Of a stretch of DNA of 64,000 nucleotides, positions 61,632 through 64,000 are shown one piece after another. The translations under genes were made by a program, and so were the position numbers. Position 1 is the first letter of the stretch. Each line of letters begins with the position of its first letter. The notes below the pieces were generated by a model, which saw only the letters and a list, made by a program, of their open reading frames with translations, made no database searches and was not told the DNA's origin. Source of the stretch: Zeimonas sp050187175 (GTDB lineage: Bacteria > Pseudomonadota > Gammaproteobacteria > Burkholderiales > Burkholderiaceae_E); NCBI GenBank assembly GCA_050187175.1, contig JBFWXS010000012.1, positions 41,445 to 105,444 on the forward strand, written 5' to 3'.

Positions 61632-62674
61632 GCGAAGTCCTCTCGGATCGATAGTTCGTATGCTTGCCGGCTGACCCAGTCTTCGATGTCGAAGTCGCGG
61701 GTGATGAAACCATGCTGCAGCAGGAAGCGCTTCTGCTCGGCGACGGCGCCGATCAGTTCGTCGCCCAGCGATACCGTCAGCCGCTCGACATGATCGCGCC
61801 GATAAGAGATGTCGATCCACTCCTCGGGCGCGCCGACCTCGCGGGCGCAGGTCCGGCGCGCGTCGTCAGCGTGGCCGGCCGCCCAGTCGGCGGCTTCGTT
61901 CAGCGCCCGCAGATAGCGGGCGACGACGTCGGGCCGTTCGCGCGCCAGCGCGGCGTCGGCGGTCAGGATGTTCGGCACCTGATTGTTGATCTGCACGCGG
62001 CGATCGGGGTGGAAGCCCAGATCGACGACGACCTGGGCCTGCAGCAGCGCTTCGAGCTGGGCGCCGAGCGCGCCGGATGCATACAGCGCGTCGACCTCGC
62101 CGCGGATGAAGGCGAAGGTCTCTGCCTGCTGGCGACGGGTGCGGGCGGCGCCGGCCCACATCCAGGCCTGCTGCTCGCCGCGCGCCGGCTGCTCGATGTA
62201 GCGCTCCACGACTGGCAGGCGTACCAGCTCGACGTCATCCAGCGTCAGGCCGGCGGTGCGCAGCGCGGAGTCGTAGCCGCGCAGGCACATCGCCTGCCAG
62301 AAGTCGATCTCGCCGCTGGTGCGGACCGGCAGCGCGAGGCGCTTGCCGCGCAGTTCCTCCGCCGAGCGGATGCTGGCCTCAGGACGGGCGAGGATGGTCT
62401 GGTACTCGCGTGTCCAGGCGATACCGACCAGAGCCGTCTCGGCGCCGTTCGAGCGCGCCCAGATCGGCGGGATGTTGCCGCCCTGCCGGAACAGCTTGGG
62501 CGTCGCATGCGTGAAGTGCGATGCGCGCGCCGACGGATCGCCGGCCGATTCGATGGACGCCACCGACAGGCCGGCAGCGGCCATCCGGTCCTGCAGGATG
62601 CCCGCGTCCAGCGCGATGCCCGATGCCGTCGGCAGCGGGCAGCGCGTGTACCACAGCGATCGGTCGGCGGCCAT
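61628..62674 (-). CDS. DszB-like (sulfinate desulfinase family) protein
   Basis: 348 residues without signal peptide, with the periplasmic-binding-protein-like fold shared by SsuA/NMT1 and DszB. YTRCPLPTA places Cys12 like the catalytic Cys27 of DszB (YSNCPVPNA). HFTHATPKLFRQGGNIPP gives His53, Arg63 and Gly66, the same spacing as DszB His60, Arg70 and Gly73. DszB cleaves 2'-hydroxybiphenyl-2-sulfinate to sulfite. The substrate here is unknown and a C-C or C-N bond lyase is possible. An imported ABC receptor is unlikely because it lacks a signal. Overlaps the amidohydrolase gene by one base. Confidence 0.7.
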   Translation of the reverse strand: MAADRSLWYTRCPLPTASGIALDAGILQDRMAAAGLSVASIESAGDPSARASHFTHATPKLFRQGGNIPPIWARSNGAETALVGIAWTREYQTILARPEASIRSAEELRGKRLALPVRTSGEIDFWQAMCLRGYDSALRTAGLTLDDVELVRLPVVERYIEQPARGEQQAWMWAGAARTRRQQAETFAFIRGEVDALYASGALGAQLEALLQAQVVVDLGFHPDRRVQINNQVPNILTADAALARERPDVVARYLRALNEAADWAAGHADDARRTCAREVGAPEEWIDISYRRDHVERLTVSLGDELIGAVAEQKRFLLQHGFITRDFDIEDWVSRQAYELSIREDFA

Positions 62675-63786
62675 CACACGGGCCGCCGCATCGGCTTCGG
62701 ATCGATGTCGTACAGCCGGGCGGCGTTGCGGCAGAACAGCTTTTCCATCAGCTCGCTGCCGAGATCGGTGCGCACCTCGAACTCGCCGACCAGATCCTCG
62801 TGGGCGGCTTCGTCCTGGTGCGGCATATCGCTGCCTATGATCAGGCTGTCGCCGCTCAGGCGCTTGGCCACGTAGGCGAGGTCCTCGTTCGGCTCGCAGC
62901 CGACAAACACGCGGCCCTCGTCGAACAGCCGGCGCGCGTTCTTCTTGCCGGCTCGCTCCAGCGCGCCGACGGCGCCGAGCAGCCATTCGCTGCCGGTGGC
63001 TTCGAGGAAGGCCCAGCGCAGCTTGGGAAAGTCGGTAGGCAGCGGGCTTTCGACCAGGCTGTAGAAGCCGAACTGCACGCTGATCGGCCCGACCAGGCGC
63101 TTCATCCGCGCCGGCCAGAACGGCTCCTCGCCGGGCACTCGCTTCTGCGTGTCGAACAGATGGCGCAGACCGGGGCTGCCCGAGCCCACATGGACCGCGA
63201 TCGGCAGCCCCTGCCGCTCGGCTTCCTCGTAGATGGGCGAGAACATCGGATCGTTCAGCGGCCGATCCCATTCGATGCCGCGCATGAAGACCGCGACCGC
63301 GCCGCCCAGCGACTTCACGCGACGCAGCTCGGCAACCGCCGCGGCCGGATCGCGGAACGGCACCAGCGCGTTGTACATGATGCGGCCGCCCGAGTCGGCG
63401 CATTTGCGCGACATGAAGGTGTTATAGCTGCGCATCAGCGCCGCTTCCAGCTCGACGTCCTCGCACAGGTTGAGCAGGCCGAAGGTGGTGTGGATGACCT
63501 GGTAGTCGATGCGGCGCTTGTCCATGTCCTTCAGCCGCTCGTCGACCTTGCTCAGATGCTGCGACTCGAGGTTGTACTTCTTGCGCAGTGAACGCGTGCC
63601 CGAGGTCGGCGAAGCGCCGAACAGCCGCACCTTCTCGTCGATCAGCCAGGCGGCATTGAACACGCCCAGCGAGGTGTCCTCGGGGAAGGTGACCACCACT
63701 GGTCTGCGGGGATAGAACTGTTCGTCGAGGAATGACCAGGTCTCCTCGGATTCCATCACGTGGGCGTCGGCGTCGATGACGATCAT
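62674..63786 (-). CDS. amidohydrolase-2 family (ACMSD-like) hydrolase/decarboxylase
   Basis: 370 residues. Metal site starts VIDADAHVMES at the N-terminus (Asp/His variant of the usual HxH), with IAVHVGSG near 194 and the late Asp in IIGSDMPH near 318. The family includes aminocarboxymuconate-semialdehyde and gamma-resorcylate decarboxylases and hydrolases of ring-cleavage products. Its start overlaps the stop of the upstream dioxygenase-family gene by four bases. Confidence 0.83.
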   Translation of the reverse strand: MIVIDADAHVMESEETWSFLDEQFYPRRPVVVTFPEDTSLGVFNAAWLIDEKVRLFGASPTSGTRSLRKKYNLESQHLSKVDERLKDMDKRRIDYQVIHTTFGLLNLCEDVELEAALMRSYNTFMSRKCADSGGRIMYNALVPFRDPAAAVAELRRVKSLGGAVAVFMRGIEWDRPLNDPMFSPIYEEAERQGLPIAVHVGSGSPGLRHLFDTQKRVPGEEPFWPARMKRLVGPISVQFGFYSLVESPLPTDFPKLRWAFLEATGSEWLLGAVGALERAGKKNARRLFDEGRVFVGCEPNEDLAYVAKRLSGDSLIIGSDMPHQDEAAHEDLVGEFEVRTDLGSELMEKLFCRNAARLYDIDPKPMRRPV

Positions 63787-64000
63787 GGGTGCTGCTCCTG
63801 GGAAGGCGATTGATTCGGGTCGAAATGGATCTTGAGATCGGCCCAGCAGCGCCAGTAGTCGGGCTGCAGCTGGGGGGACTGCATGGCGAACGCCGTCGGC
63901 CGGATGGCATAGCGGCTCTCGAACATGAAGGCGAGCGTGTCGGGAAGCTTGACCGGCGCAAGCGCTTCGCCTGACGCCTTCTCGTAAGTCTCGCGATCGG
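63783..64000 (-). CDS. homogentisate 1,2-dioxygenase-family protein, C-terminal end
   Basis: Partial: the gene enters from beyond the right edge and ends at the TGA at 63785-63783. The 71 visible codons read through DTLAFMFESRYAIRPTAFAM, then QLQPDYWRCWADLKIHFDP, the C-terminal signature of homogentisate dioxygenases (AFMFE-R-x-IRPT, then LQ-DY-x-CW). The enzyme opens a hydroquinone-type ring with Fe(II). It stops in the ATGA overlap with the amidohydrolase gene, so it heads this leftward operon. A homogentisate analogue is possible as substrate. Confidence 0.82.
   Translation of the reverse strand, partial: DRETYEKASGEALAPVKLPDTLAFMFESRYAIRPTAFAMQSPQLQPDYWRCWADLKIHFDPNQSPSQEQHP

Noticed and set aside
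63422..63961. A 179-codon minus-strand frame at the right edge
   Set aside because: It is a different frame from the homogentisate-dioxygenase C-terminus and the amidohydrolase start; its translation is Arg/Ser-rich without motifs.

Overview
The window is GC-rich chromosomal DNA from a betaproteobacterium, most likely of the order Burkholderiales and close to Alcaligenaceae. The evidence is the BPSS1780-type membrane protein, several orphan Bug (TctC-family) periplasmic receptors, the uvrD / membrane protein / thrB / LOG / polA neighbourhood, and folE2. The taxonomic call is inference from gene content. I saw no tRNA, rRNA, CRISPR array, insertion sequence or phage gene, and no gene-free stretch longer than about 300 bases.

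Bases 1-23 kb are mostly housekeeping. A membrane molybdoenzyme (the end of its Fe-S subunit plus its membrane anchor) is followed by a sulfate-type SulP transporter. Then come an OmpA-like domain protein, uvrD, thrB, a LOG-family gene facing polA across shared start-codon bases, a ZIP metal transporter, a P-loop kinase / rhodanese / EamA group, a lone Rieske oxygenase, the xseB-ispA-dxs isoprenoid group, folE2, a uracil/xanthine-type permease group and yajQ.

Bases 23-51 kb form a large catabolic island. A LysR gene and a leftward pair (a three-domain Rid-family protein and a fumarylacetoacetate-hydrolase-family protein) face a rightward run of 16 tightly packed genes (26661-42294). The run encodes a CnbZ-like deaminase, UbiD and UbiX, a TauD-type dioxygenase, two Bug receptors, an HpaI-type aldolase, an arylformamidase-like hydrolase, an acyl-CoA ligase, two acyl-CoA dehydrogenases, a thiolase-like protein with a DUF35 partner, a cytochrome P450 with a small ferredoxin, and a NIPSNAP protein. 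Converging on it are a nitrate/sulfonate/taurine-type ABC importer and a three-component Rieske oxygenase operon (oxygenase, Rieske ferredoxin, FAD reductase, SDR). A 5'-truncated Bug receptor, an esterase and a second LysR gene close the island. The gene set looks like uptake and stepwise breakdown of an aromatic or alicyclic acid, with parts of a lower meta-cleavage route and a side-chain beta-oxidation or retro-aldol route. The substrate cannot be read from the sequence.

Bases 51-58 kb carry uup, argG and a LuxR-type two-component pair. Bases 58-64 kb hold a second aromatic module: a Bug receptor, an FAD monooxygenase and a MarR regulator run rightward. A Rid protein, a DszB-like (sulfinate desulfinase family) protein, an amidohydrolase and the tail of a homogentisate-dioxygenase-family gene run leftward.

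The points most worth a second look are the single-chain triple Rid protein in which only the third domain keeps the usual arginine, the DszB-like protein with its Cys/His/Arg spacing intact, the thiolase-like/DUF35 pair lacking typical thiolase residues, the shared start codons of polA and the LOG gene, and short tandem duplications that copy stop codons at the 3' ends of four genes.
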